Shown here: positions 1 through 8,260 of the stretch, in pieces | Layout: each line of letters begins with the position of its first letter | Numbering within the stretch: position 1 is the first letter of the stretch | Assembly: GCA_031291095.1 (NCBI GenBank) | Contig: JARLJR010000085.1 | Coordinates: forward strand, 1-64,000 | DNA from: Legionella sp. | GTDB lineage: Bacteria > Pseudomonadota > Gammaproteobacteria > Legionellales > Legionellaceae | Direction of reading: 5' to 3' | Length of the DNA stretch: 64,000 nucleotides | The notes under the pieces: model-generated | The model's input: the letters and a program-made list of their open reading frames with translations, nothing else | Told to the model about the DNA's origin: nothing | Database searches by the model: none | Program-made: the position numbers and the translations under genes

Positions 1-131
1 GAGAAAGAGCGCAGATACTTTCAGGGTCCGAGTGAAATACCACTCAACAAGAGACCGAATATATGCCTGCATCTCAACCAATTTTGCTAAAAAATAGTGA
101 ACTTTTCCTTGCAAAACCGTAGGGTCCATAT

Positions 132-157
132 ATGCTTCACTGCATTCGCAATGACGG
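132..157. repeat. partial copy of repeat family B (GCAATGACGG end)
   Basis: The half-element TGCTTCACTGCATTCGCAAT-GACGG matches the right arm of the family B elements at 9846, 21702 and 46322. No matching left arm is visible nearby, so this is a remnant. The rest of bases 1-214 shows no gene I can support. Confidence 0.5.
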
Positions 158-214
158 CATTTTATTTACTTTTAAAATAACATACCCTGAACGTATTAAG
201 CACTCAATGAAAAC

Positions 215-760
215 CTAAGACAAAAACTCTTTACTTAACTCTTTAAACTCAGGGGTTCCTGCCTTTCTTATCCACTCAAAAAATACCATTTCTGAAGTAA
301 TTAATTGAACACCTGCTTGCTGCATACGTTTCAAGCCATATTTTATATTTTGCGCTCCTCGAGCACTGACCGCATCAACAACAACAAAAACATCAAAACC
401 ATGCTCTTTCATTTCCAAAGCAGTTTGCAGCACACACACATGCGCTTCCATTCCGATTAGAACTAATTGTTTTTTATTAAATTTTTTAAGTCGTTGTGCA
501 TAATTTGCATCACTCATGCAAGAAAAATGAACTTTATCAATGCATTCTTGCGAATCGAAATACTCCTTAAGTGGAGCAACCGTTGCACCAAGACCTTTGG
601 GATATTGTTCACTGACTAAAATTGGAACTGACAGTTTGTGGGCTAGTTTTAAAAGCCACTCACATTGAGAAATGAGAGCCTCACTGTTGATTACAGCAGG
701 GGTAAGTTTTTCTTGAACATCGATTAATAATAACAATGACTCTTCTTTATTAAGTAACAT
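215..760 (-). CDS. isochorismatase-family cysteine hydrolase
   Basis: This 181-residue protein matches the isochorismatase-like (YcaC-type) hydrolase family, which are small cytosolic amidases or hydrolases. The expected catalytic triad is present: Asp14 in LLLIDVQ, Lys76 in CIDKVHFSC and Cys109 in GMEAHVCVLQTA, the last in the position of the family's cis-peptide and nucleophile. Length is normal for a single-domain member. AAGGAG lies just upstream of the ATG. It stands alone and its substrate cannot be read from sequence or neighbours; nicotinamidase, ureidoacrylate-amidase-like or orphan activity are all possible. The family call is secure, the specific activity is not. Confidence 0.85.
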   Translation of the reverse strand: MLLNKEESLLLLIDVQEKLTPAVINSEALISQCEWLLKLAHKLSVPILVSEQYPKGLGATVAPLKEYFDSQECIDKVHFSCMSDANYAQRLKKFNKKQLVLIGMEAHVCVLQTALEMKEHGFDVFVVVDAVSARGAQNIKYGLKRMQQAGVQLITSEMVFFEWIRKAGTPEFKELSKEFLS

Positions 761-803
761 CCCTATCTCCTTAAATAATTAGCACGTCCCCAAAATAATT
801 GGT

Positions 804-902
804 CCGTCATCCCGAACGCAGTGAGGGACCTCCTGTATGCGGCACCTTACTTATTGTGCCACACGCAGGAGAGCTTCAGTCGTAAATTACTCAGAATAAC
901 GT
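804..902. repeat. repeat family A, copy 1 (CGTCATCC...)
   Basis: It starts CGTCATCCCGAACGCAGTGA and contains the family's inner AGGAGA segment, then a degenerate right arm (CGTAAATTACTCAGAATAACG). It lies between the convergently arranged ends of the hydrolase leader region and the protease gene. The best-preserved family copies are those at 23437 and 13765; this one has a decayed right arm. Confidence 0.7.
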
Positions 903-930
903 GCGTTAAGCTGGCAGGGGAAAAACTATA

Positions 931-1995
931 TTATGCTCCAGCAATATCAATAGTTTTCATAGCCACATCCATTTGCTTATTTCCACGCTGTACTGAGACA
1001 GTAATTTTTTCACCAACCTTAATATCAGTCAACAAATTATAGAGCTCATCATAATTATTAACTGAGTGACCATTAAGAGCAACAATCACATCACCTATTA
1101 CCGTGCGCCCCCATGAGTCACGATGTGTGCCTTGCAAATGCGCTTGTGATGCCGGTGTACGCGGAAGGACCTCTGCCACCAATATGCCTTTGCGTACACC
1201 TAAACGATGCGCAACATTAGGTGCAACACTGTGAATACCAATTCCAGATAATACAACACGTCCATGCCTGATAATTTGCGACACAATGCGTTGAATATCA
1301 TCCGCAGGTACAGCAAATCCAATTCCTGCCGAAGCCCCTGTGCGAGAATAAATCATGGTATTCAAACCGATTAATTGTCCAGCACTATTTAATAATGGGC
1401 CACCAGAATTACCTGGATTAATTGGCGTATCCGTTTGGATCATATTACGAATAGTCACGCCACCAATACCTGGAACTTGTCTACCTAATGCCGAGATAAC
1501 CCCTTTAGATAAACTGTGATCTAAACCATAAGGATTACCGATTGCAATGGCCTTTTGTCCAACAATCAGATCGACAAGATGCACAATTTCAAAAGGTTTA
1601 AATGATTTTAGCGTCGATAAAGCATTCGGTGATTTAACTTGTAATACCGCAATATCTTTACGTGGCTCAGAACCAACTACTCGTGCCGGAACTGTCATAT
1701 TACCCAAAGTAATAGCCAGTTTATCCGCACCTTTAATTACATGATAATTAGTAACGATATGACCTTTGTCATCCCAAATGATTCCTGAACCAGAACCATC
1801 AGGAACCTGCATTTTCTTGAAAGAATAATGATTAGTCACAGTTGCCAAACGATGAACATAGACCACTTTGGGTGATGCTTGTTGAAATACTTGTACCGTA
1901 TTTTGTTCATCTGGAAGAAGTGCATTGACATTCACGCTGTACGCAGGAACAGCCAAAATAGCACCTAAAATAAATCCTAAGCGATGTTGCCTCAT
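931..1995 (-). CDS. DegP/HtrA-like periplasmic serine protease with PDZ domain
   Basis: This trypsin-like S1C protease should act in periplasmic protein quality control. From the chosen ATG (354 residues) it has a hydrophobic signal segment (about residues 6-22). The catalytic triad is His85 (TNYHVI), Asp114 (RKDIAVLQ) and Ser197 (GNSGGP). One C-terminal PDZ domain follows at about 255-350 (GKRGILVAEVLP-like carboxylate-loop region, GDVIVALNGH). With a single PDZ it is closer to DegS or the short HtrA-like proteins than to two-PDZ DegP. An upstream in-frame TTG would add seven residues, but GGAG is placed for the ATG at 1995. No operon partner is visible. Which physiological client it has cannot be told. 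Confidence 0.88.
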   Translation of the reverse strand: MRQHRLGFILGAILAVPAYSVNVNALLPDEQNTVQVFQQASPKVVYVHRLATVTNHYSFKKMQVPDGSGSGIIWDDKGHIVTNYHVIKGADKLAITLGNMTVPARVVGSEPRKDIAVLQVKSPNALSTLKSFKPFEIVHLVDLIVGQKAIAIGNPYGLDHSLSKGVISALGRQVPGIGGVTIRNMIQTDTPINPGNSGGPLLNSAGQLIGLNTMIYSRTGASAGIGFAVPADDIQRIVSQIIRHGRVVLSGIGIHSVAPNVAHRLGVRKGILVAEVLPRTPASQAHLQGTHRDSWGRTVIGDVIVALNGHSVNNYDELYNLLTDIKVGEKITVSVQRGNKQMDVAMKTIDIAGA

Positions 1996-2114
1996 TGTTG
2001 TAATACTCCACAGCAATTATAAAATTGTATGCATCCCTTTAATGCAACGAGAGATTGTATTATACATTGGGCAAAATGTCACCATTTGGCTTAAAAGCGC
2101 AACTTAATCCTCGA

Positions 2115-2987
2115 TTATATGGCAAAAGAAATGGACGTATTTTTAACCTCGCTTCCCTGGCCATGTTGTTCATCAAGTGCCTGACGATGCAGATTAGAGT
2201 GCTCTTCAGGATTGTTAATCTCATTTTCTGTACGCTCTACCTCTTGTCTGGCACTATGTTCCACTCGGGTTTGCACCACAGCAATACTAGGTAAGGCGGC
2301 CCCAGCCCCAAAAAATTGCATTAAAAACTGTATGGGCGCCATCAGCATGTCTTTAAACGACATGGTACCTGCATCAATAAGCTTCACGGCAACCACTTCG
2401 GTATTATCAATATGACGTAAATAAACTTTCTCTAATAAAGCAGAATGTTGCTTGTAAATATTATCCAAATTGACGTTACTCGCTTTTTCCTGGTTTAACA
2501 GATACCTCTCAAAATCGGCATGTGTATCCCATAATATAGCCCTTCGCTTTTGTAACAATAGCAATTCATTGTCATAAAATGCGATTTTTTTATCAACTTC
2601 ATCTCTTAATTTATCACACATCAATTTACGTTCTGGAGAAACCTCCCCACTAGAAATGATAACCCCAGACTCTTTAAGAGTGGCTTGCGCATAACGCTCG
2701 ATGAGCTCAGTTTTTTTATTTAAAAGCTCTTCGATTTGATTATCCAAATACTTAATCGCATCCTTGTTTTCACCAAGCATTTGATAGTGTGCCGTAAAAC
2801 GTTTTTCATTTTGCATTTGTATTCGGATTTTCTCTAACTCACTGGCTTCCTGTGCTAATGCCCTACTTTGTGCCTCATCATTTAATTTTTTATCTCGACT
2901 TAATAATAATTGTCTGATGAACGCAGATGCAACCATCACTGTCCCAAATACTGCTGCACAAATAAGCCCCATAACCATCGGATCCAT
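2115..2987 (-). CDS. membrane-anchored coiled-coil protein, unknown function
   Basis: I do not recognise this 290-residue protein. It begins with one hydrophobic helix (about residues 3-28), followed by a long charged, helical region rich in Glu, Lys and Gln (about 30-175) that looks like coiled coil. A second hydrophobic stretch appears at about 215-240 (MLMAPIQFLMQFFGAGAAL), then a polar, Glu/Asn/His-rich tail. AGGGAG precedes the ATG. It is the second gene of a pair: the upstream gene ends 11 bases before its start. This may be an envelope protein or a Dot/Icm substrate; the sequence does not decide. Confidence 0.7.
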   Translation of the reverse strand: MDPMVMGLICAAVFGTVMVASAFIRQLLLSRDKKLNDEAQSRALAQEASELEKIRIQMQNEKRFTAHYQMLGENKDAIKYLDNQIEELLNKKTELIERYAQATLKESGVIISSGEVSPERKLMCDKLRDEVDKKIAFYDNELLLLQKRRAILWDTHADFERYLLNQEKASNVNLDNIYKQHSALLEKVYLRHIDNTEVVAVKLIDAGTMSFKDMLMAPIQFLMQFFGAGAALPSIAVVQTRVEHSARQEVERTENEINNPEEHSNLHRQALDEQHGQGSEVKNTSISFAI

Positions 2988-2998
2988 AATCCACTCCC

Positions 2999-3655
2999 TT
3001 ACTGATACAAATGAATCAATTGAGTATGTATTTCAACTGCAAAATACTCATTAAACTGATGAAACGAATCAATCAAGGGCCATTGCTCAGATTGATTACT
3101 AATGCGAGTCATCGCAGTTGAAAATATCGGCTGATAATGACTTTTAATAAAGGGCTTAATTTCCGTTAAATTGGAAAAGTTCTTCACCATCACCGTTGCA
3201 TTTTCTTCTAAATTAGATAAGTGCACTCGTTCAATTACTTCAATCAGCTCATTTTGGCCTTCAGCGGTTGATTTTAACCAATCAAGTAATGCCGCCCGGG
3301 GTTTGAAGAGCAGTAATTGTTTCCCTTCTTCGATGGAAGGTTCCATCAAAATAATATGGTTGTGCAATTCAAATCGGAAACAACAAAGAAAATCTAAAAA
3401 GTTAGTTTCAATCTCAGAATGAACACTGTCCCCTAACCAACGAGAAATTTCATGACGAAACATTTCAGGGAAGCGTTTTTCTATTTCATTAAGAAGCGCA
3501 TCATCAGAGGCTTGTTTTGGAATAGTGTAGGCTGTATTGTCGATTTGCAATAAACGCAGATCGGGTAATTTGATCTCTGGTAGTTGTGACGCCAGAAATG
3601 ATAAAAAAACAGCCGTAGGCTTTAAGACTATTATTTCATATGATTTTTGGCGCAT
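2999..3655 (-). CDS. uncharacterised cytosolic protein, first gene of a pair
   Basis: This 218-residue protein begins MRQKSYEIIVLKPTAVFL. I choose this ATG because a near-perfect AAGGAGAT stands five bases upstream; the in-frame GTG at 3730 has nothing comparable. The protein is mixed alpha/beta by composition, has no signal peptide or membrane helix, and shows no motif I know. The opening, with a beta strand then KPTAVFLSFLASQLPE, resembles proteins that read an input value, but that is only an impression. It is translated just ahead of the coiled-coil membrane protein at 2115 (11-base gap), so the two probably act together. Function unknown. Confidence 0.7.
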   Translation of the reverse strand: MRQKSYEIIVLKPTAVFLSFLASQLPEIKLPDLRLLQIDNTAYTIPKQASDDALLNEIEKRFPEMFRHEISRWLGDSVHSEIETNFLDFLCCFRFELHNHIILMEPSIEEGKQLLLFKPRAALLDWLKSTAEGQNELIEVIERVHLSNLEENATVMVKNFSNLTEIKPFIKSHYQPIFSTAMTRISNQSEQWPLIDSFHQFNEYFAVEIHTQLIHLYQ

Positions 3656-3764
3656 AATTATCTCCTTATTTTGTATCTTTCTACATAAATCACAAAAAAA
3701 GCCCCCTTTCTGCGATGAATTTTTATCCACAGATGAGGGGACTTTTAATAGTATTTAGCTGGGT

Positions 3765-3809
3765 CCTAGGGTTTGTTGACATTTCCTGATAGTAGAAATG
3801 TAAACAGGC
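3765..3809 (+). repeat. element with TAGGGTTTGT...AAATGTAAACAG, copy 1
   Basis: This reads CCTAGGGTTTGTTGAC, then a small hairpin ACATTTC(9 nt)GAAATGT running into AAACAGG. An element with the same two conserved blocks occurs in opposite orientation at 25171-25199, where it abuts nrdR. Here it lies 110 bases upstream of the start of the gene at 3655, between divergent genes. Confidence 0.55.
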
Positions 3810-3940
3810 CTTAATAAAACGATAGACCATGGACCGAGAGTTCGCGAATAAATTTTAAAATTTTTTCCGCATCGTGTTCAGGTATTAATCATATTAAAAT
3901 TAAGATATTATCTTGGCTGATTAACTAGACCATGATTTAA

Positions 3941-4990
3941 GTGAATAATTTACCTGAGCAATTTAGCAAACCTTTGCTTGAATGGTTTGCTAGCCATGGG
4001 CGTAAAAACCTGCCCTGGCAATTACCACGTAGCCCTTATCGAGTGTGGATTTCTGAAATTATGCTGCAACAAACGCAGGTACAAACAGTTATCCCCTATT
4101 TCGAACGATTTATGGCACGTTTTCCAAGTATTAACGATTTAGCTCAGGCTCATGAAGATGAGGTCCTGTCCCTATGGTCGGGATTAGGTTATTACAGTCG
4201 AGCACGTAATCTTCACCGTACCGCTCAAATTATTGCTTCGGAGTATCAAGGAATTTTTCCTGATCAACTTGAACTGGTTCATGCATTGCCAGGAATTGGT
4301 GCCTCAACAGCAGCAGCCATTTTATCGCAAGCATTTAATCAACCTACGGCAATTTTAGATGGGAATGTTAAACGAGTTTTAACGCGTTTTTTTGCCATTA
4401 AGGGCCATCCTGAACAAGCTGCAATTAAAAAGCAATTATGGCAACTTGCCGATGCATGCATGCCTCAAGAACAGTGCGCGGATTACACTCAAGCGATTAT
4501 GGATCTAGGAGCTACCTGTTGCACCACTAAAAATCCTGATTGCCAGCATTGCCCCGTACAAGATCATTGCTTGGCATTAAAATATAGAGAACAGCATTTA
4601 TACCCTACCAAAAAAGTAAAAAAACCTGTGCCTGTGCAGCAACAACAGTTATTGGTTTTATGCAACCACGAAAATAAAATCTATTTGGAAAAAAGACCGC
4701 CCACAGGGCTATGGGGTGGTTTATGGTGTTTACCTAGTTTAGATGAAGGCAAGTGCCCCCTTGATTTTATCCAGATGGAATATGATTTAAACGGTGAATC
4801 ACCTCAGCATTTAATTGCATTTAAACATCGTTTTAGTCATTTTCTTTTGGAAATAAATGCGCTGCGGATTAAAACTAAAGCATTAGGAACGAAGTTGGCT
4901 GAGCCTAAAGGTCAGTGGTTTGCAAAAGAACATTTAAGTTCGTTGGGATTAGCTACGCCGACGAGCAAGATTTTGTCTTTATTAGATTAA
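3941..4990 (+). CDS. mutY: A/G-specific adenine DNA glycosylase MutY
   Basis: MutY removes adenine mispaired with 8-oxoguanine or guanine, in base-excision repair. The HhH-GPD domain carries catalytic Glu39 (ISEIMLQQTQV) and Asp140 (ILDGNVKRV), with the helix-hairpin-helix at LPGIGASTAAA (about 116-126). The [4Fe-4S] ligands are complete: Cys194-x6-Cys201-x2-Cys204-x5-Cys210. The C-terminal NUDIX-like 8-oxoG recognition domain starts near residue 232 (LLVLCNHENKIYLEKRP). At 349 residues it is full length. The start is GTG; the nearby ATG at 3931 runs into a stop after one codon, and no strong ribosome binding site is visible, so initiation may be weak. It is monocistronic, unlike the mutY-yggX arrangement in enterics. 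Confidence 0.95.
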   Translation: MNNLPEQFSKPLLEWFASHGRKNLPWQLPRSPYRVWISEIMLQQTQVQTVIPYFERFMARFPSINDLAQAHEDEVLSLWSGLGYYSRARNLHRTAQIIASEYQGIFPDQLELVHALPGIGASTAAAILSQAFNQPTAILDGNVKRVLTRFFAIKGHPEQAAIKKQLWQLADACMPQEQCADYTQAIMDLGATCCTTKNPDCQHCPVQDHCLALKYREQHLYPTKKVKKPVPVQQQQLLVLCNHENKIYLEKRPPTGLWGGLWCLPSLDEGKCPLDFIQMEYDLNGESPQHLIAFKHRFSHFLLEINALRIKTKALGTKLAEPKGQWFAKEHLSSLGLATPTSKILSLLD

Positions 4991-5004
4991 TAATAAATCT
5001 AATA

Positions 5005-5083
5005 CGTAGGCTGGGCTGTTAAAGCCCAGCAAATCCGGTCCGCACCACTCCCAATGTTGGCCTTGCAGCAGCCCAGCCTACAT
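5005..5083. repeat. repeat family D, copy 1 (GTAGGCTGGGCT...AGCCCAGCCTAC)
   Basis: The left arm CGTAGGCTGGGCT is followed by an immediate AGCCCAGC and, after 35 bases, by a right arm GCAGCCCAGCCTACAT. The whole can fold as one long or two short hairpins. It separates the ends of mutY (+) and the Sel1-type lipoprotein (-), so a bidirectional terminator role is possible. Related copies are at 36011 and 39371. Confidence 0.65.
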
Positions 5084-5111
5084 AAAGAAGCACAGATCGT
5101 TTTCCCCTCTG

Positions 5112-5456
5112 TTAATAAACCTTCGGATTTACCACTGGGGTATTCATATTCCCATCCAGAATTTTCGCCGCTACTATTGCATCAGGCTGCCCTGCATTTG
5201 CCGCAGCCGTGATCCAAAACCATGCTTTTTTACGATCCTCAACCACACCCTTGCCATAATAATACATATAACCAACAGCATATTGCGCATCACGCTGACC
5301 TTTTTTAGCTTCTGGTTTCAAACGTATAAATGCTGTACGATAATTCTCAACACGAAAATTAGTAATACCCTCGCGTAAATTGGTGGTGCTTGTCAGACAT
5401 GCAGCTAATGCAGGAATAAACAGTACAACAATTAATAATTTTAAGGCATGTCTCAT
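5112..5456 (-). CDS. small Sel1/TPR-type lipoprotein
   Basis: This 114-residue protein has a lipoprotein signal with lipobox LAAC (Cys20). The mature part carries one clear Sel1-like repeat (AQYAVGYMYYYGKGVVEDRK, then the AW..ITAAANAGQPDA helix). Sel1 repeats mediate protein-protein contacts. It begins five bases after the lspC stop codon, so the two are co-transcribed. That points to an envelope role alongside the type II secretion system, perhaps as a pilotin-like or assembly factor, but this is inference from position only. Confidence 0.75.
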   Translation of the reverse strand: MRHALKLLIVVLFIPALAACLTSTTNLREGITNFRVENYRTAFIRLKPEAKKGQRDAQYAVGYMYYYGKGVVEDRKKAWFWITAAANAGQPDAIVAAKILDGNMNTPVVNPKVY

Positions 5457-5461
5457 CTAAT

Positions 5462-5974
5462 CTATTCCCCTTTTAAAGGCTTAACTACCGGCTCAAAGGT
5501 TAATTCATTTTTGGGTAAACTCAAACTTTCCAAAGCACCCTGACGCTCAACAAGTACCCCATTGGCCGTAATTCGTTTAATTACTGCATCACCAGGGATG
5601 GTATCACCTATTTTATAGGTCTTCTCTTCCCCATTTGCAGCACGAATGATCACTTGTGAGTTATCCATATTACCAGCAAATAGGATTCCTACCAAAGTAA
5701 CATTTAACATGGATTTTTTGACGCTACCATCACTTAAATCATTGGAAACATAAACACCAAAAAGGGATGCCTTGATAATGGCATTAAATGAATCATCTTT
5801 CTGAGCAATTGGGATCGATCTATTCCCCACTTCAGGTACTATTTGTGCTTTAATTGGCGAAAATTTTAGTGAAAAAAATTCGAGAATAATCAATAAAGAA
5901 AAAAAAGCGATTAAAGCAATGGCAATCCATTGTGCATATTTGCCTGACCATAAATAATGAAAATCAACCTTCAT
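5462..5974 (-). CDS. lspC: type II secretion system inner-membrane protein GspC (LspC)
   Basis: GspC links the inner-membrane platform to the outer-membrane secretin. The 170-residue protein has a short cytosolic N-terminus, one membrane helix (about residues 15-35), a periplasmic linker, and the homology region (about 86-165) with the family's LVGILFAGN and GDTIPGDAVIKRI-type strands. It lacks the C-terminal PDZ domain of enterobacterial GspC, as expected for the short LspC type. In Legionella the type II secretion genes are known to be scattered, and no other gsp gene lies nearby, which fits. A Sel1-type lipoprotein follows five bases downstream. Confidence 0.85.
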   Translation of the reverse strand: MKVDFHYLWSGKYAQWIAIALIAFFSLLIILEFFSLKFSPIKAQIVPEVGNRSIPIAQKDDSFNAIIKASLFGVYVSNDLSDGSVKKSMLNVTLVGILFAGNMDNSQVIIRAANGEEKTYKIGDTIPGDAVIKRITANGVLVERQGALESLSLPKNELTFEPVVKPLKGE

Positions 5975-6184
5975 AGTTTCCTAAGCCTTGGATTAAACGC
6001 GGTTTCAAGATAAGAATCGCATAAAATCGAAAGAAATCAAAATTATTGAGGCAAAAATGCCTCAAAAGCCATGGATTTAAGGGTAAAGACTTCCATTCAT
6101 TCGAAATTTAGCATCAATTGATACCTTGCTTAGAGGAAATTACCCCACTAGAATACAGACCATCATCTATAAGGAATATATTGA

Positions 6185-7336
6185 ATGAAAAAGAATCACT
6201 TCGATACACGAGCTATTCATGCGGGCCAAGAGCCATGCCCAAGTACCGGCGCAGTCATGACTCCTATTTATGCAACATCTACTTACCGACAAAGTGCGCC
6301 TGGAGTGCATCAGGGATATGAGTATTCTCGCACGCAAAATCCTACACGTGCAGCTTATGAAGGCTGTATTGCGAGCTTGGAATCAGGTCAGCGTGGTTTT
6401 GCTTTTGGCTCGGGAATGGCGGCAATAAATACTGTGATCGACTTGCTCGATGCAGGAGACCACGTGATTGCTACAGACGACCTTTATGGTGGTTCTTTTC
6501 GTTTATTCGATAAAGTGAAAACACGCACCTCCAACTTATCTTTTTCTTTTGTAGATATGACTGACGCGCGCAACATTGAAGCCGCAATTACGCCTAAAAC
6601 GCGTTTAATCTGGGTAGAAACCCCTTCCAATCCCATGCTAAAGCTGGCTAATTTGCGTGAAATCGCAGCAATTGCAAAACGCCATAACCTAATTACAGTA
6701 GCTGACAACACCTTTGCAACCCCCTGGATTCAACGTCCAATTGAATTGGGATTTGATATAGTGCTGCATTCAGCAACGAAATACTTAAATGGTCATTCCG
6801 ATGTAATTAGTGGTGTCGTTGTTGTTGGCGATAATGCAGAACTCGCCGATCGTGTTGCATTCTTACAAAATTCCTGTGGAGGCATTGCCGGCCCATTTGA
6901 TAGTTTTTTAGTGCTCAGAAGCCTAAAAACCCTGTCCTTACGTATGCAAAGACATTGTGAAAATGCGGAACATCTAGCAAACTGGCTAAGCGCTCATCCT
7001 AAAGTAAGGAAAGTAATCTATCCAGGTCTTACTAGTCATCCCCAACACCAATTAGCTAAAGAGCAAATGCAAAGTTTTGGCGGCATGATTTCCATGGTAA
7101 TCGACGGTGGTATCGAAGAAGCTAAACGATTTTTATCCCGTTGTGAATTATTCACCCTTGCTGAGAGTCTGGGTGGAGTTGAAAGCTTAATCGAACATCC
7201 AGCGATTATGACGCATGCCTCTATTCCACCAGAGCAACGCAAAATCTTAGGTATTGAAGATGGCTTTATTCGCCTTTCTGTAGGTATTGAGCACGTAGAA
7301 GATTTACAAGCTGATTTACAAAACGCCTTAACTTAA
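6185..7336 (+). CDS. cystathionine gamma-synthase/lyase family PLP enzyme
   Basis: This Cys/Met-metabolism PLP enzyme (fold type I) has 383 residues, full length for the family. The Schiff-base lysine is Lys199 in LHSATKYLNGHSDV, and the cofactor-contacting Asp174 lies in TVADNTFATPW. The N-terminal YSRTQNPTR and the C-terminal LGGVESLIEHPA (substrate carboxylate site) are intact. Such motifs fit cystathionine gamma-synthase (O-succinylhomoserine + Cys) or gamma-lyase; the sequence alone does not separate them, and beta-lyase is less likely. It precedes dapD and dapE in the same direction, but a 99-base gap with a hairpin repeat (7363) separates them, so co-transcription is uncertain. Confidence 0.88.
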   Translation: MKKNHFDTRAIHAGQEPCPSTGAVMTPIYATSTYRQSAPGVHQGYEYSRTQNPTRAAYEGCIASLESGQRGFAFGSGMAAINTVIDLLDAGDHVIATDDLYGGSFRLFDKVKTRTSNLSFSFVDMTDARNIEAAITPKTRLIWVETPSNPMLKLANLREIAAIAKRHNLITVADNTFATPWIQRPIELGFDIVLHSATKYLNGHSDVISGVVVVGDNAELADRVAFLQNSCGGIAGPFDSFLVLRSLKTLSLRMQRHCENAEHLANWLSAHPKVRKVIYPGLTSHPQHQLAKEQMQSFGGMISMVIDGGIEEAKRFLSRCELFTLAESLGGVESLIEHPAIMTHASIPPEQRKILGIEDGFIRLSVGIEHVEDLQADLQNALT

Positions 7337-7362
7337 GTAACACCTATGCCATCAAAAGCGTA

Positions 7363-7400
7363 CACGTCATCCTTCGTCGTAAACTCCTCAGGATGACGTG
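7363..7400. repeat. repeat family A, short hairpin copy
   Basis: CACGTCATCC and GGATGACGTG form a perfect 10-base inverted repeat around TTCGTCGTAAACTCCTCA, the outer part of family A elements with the middle deleted. It lies between the PLP enzyme gene and dapD, 36 bases before the dapD start, where it could act as an attenuator or processing site. Confidence 0.75.
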
Positions 7401-7435
7401 TAGGGGGAAACATCTTATCTTTATAGGAAAAACAT

Positions 7436-8257
7436 ATGCATATGTTACAAACCATTATTGAACAAGCCTTTGAGCAACGCCAAACGTTATCCATGAGCAC
7501 TGCAACTCCTGAGCTCATTGCGGCAGTGAATGAAGTACTTTCTTGCCTGGATAGTGGCCAGTACCGTGTTGCAGAAAAAATAAATGATGACTGGGTTGTG
7601 CATCAATGGATTAAAAAAGCCGTCCTTTTATCCTTCAAATTATTCCCTAATCAAATTATCGATGCCGGATTTTGTCAGTTTTATGACAAAGTCCCACTAA
7701 AGTATCAAGGTTATAGCGAAGCGCAATTTCAACAGACTGGTGTCCGTGTTGTACCTCATGCCATGGTGCGCAAAGGCGCTTATATTGCTAAAAACAGTAT
7801 CTTAATGCCCTCCTATGTTAATGTTGGCGCCTATATTGACGAGGGTGTAATGGTTGATACTTGGGCTACCGTTGGTTCCTGTGCGCAAATTGGTAAAAAT
7901 GTACATCTTTCCGGAGGTGTTGGGATTGGTGGCGTATTAGAACCATTACAGGCAAATCCAACCATTATTGAAGATAACTGCTTTATCGGTGCGCGTTCCG
8001 AAGTGGTTGAAGGAGTCATTGTAGAGCGCAATTCCGTACTATCCATGGGTGTATATCTAGGACAAAGTACAAAAATCTACAATCGCCTGACAGGGGAAAT
8101 TACCTATGGCCGCATTCCTGAAGGTTCCGTAGTTGTTGCCGGAAGCCTACCCAGCGAAGATAAAAGCCATAGCCTGTATTGCGCAGTGATTGTAAAACAG
8201 GTGGATGAAAAAACCCGGGCGAAAGTGAGCATTAATGAATTACTAAGAGCTAACTAA
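7436..8257 (+). CDS. dapD: tetrahydrodipicolinate N-succinyltransferase
   Basis: DapD transfers succinyl from succinyl-CoA to tetrahydrodipicolinate in the lysine/diaminopimelate pathway, in the cytosol. The 273 residues match the family length. A helical N-terminal domain is followed by a left-handed beta-helix of hexapeptide repeats (about residues 100-235; e.g. [37 protein letters not shown]). AGGA lies eight bases before the first ATG. It is the first gene of dapD-dapE, with only three bases between the genes; the two catalyse successive parts of the succinylase branch, separated by DapC/ArgD aminotransfer. Confidence 0.97.
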   Translation: MHMLQTIIEQAFEQRQTLSMSTATPELIAAVNEVLSCLDSGQYRVAEKINDDWVVHQWIKKAVLLSFKLFPNQIIDAGFCQFYDKVPLKYQGYSEAQFQQTGVRVVPHAMVRKGAYIAKNSILMPSYVNVGAYIDEGVMVDTWATVGSCAQIGKNVHLSGGVGIGGVLEPLQANPTIIEDNCFIGARSEVVEGVIVERNSVLSMGVYLGQSTKIYNRLTGEITYGRIPEGSVVVAGSLPSEDKSHSLYCAVIVKQVDEKTRAKVSINELLRAN

Positions 8258-8260
8258 ATT

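Noticed and set aside
821-1042. Rightward 73-codon frame
   Set aside because: It consists mostly of a family A repeat and the antisense of the protease 3' end.
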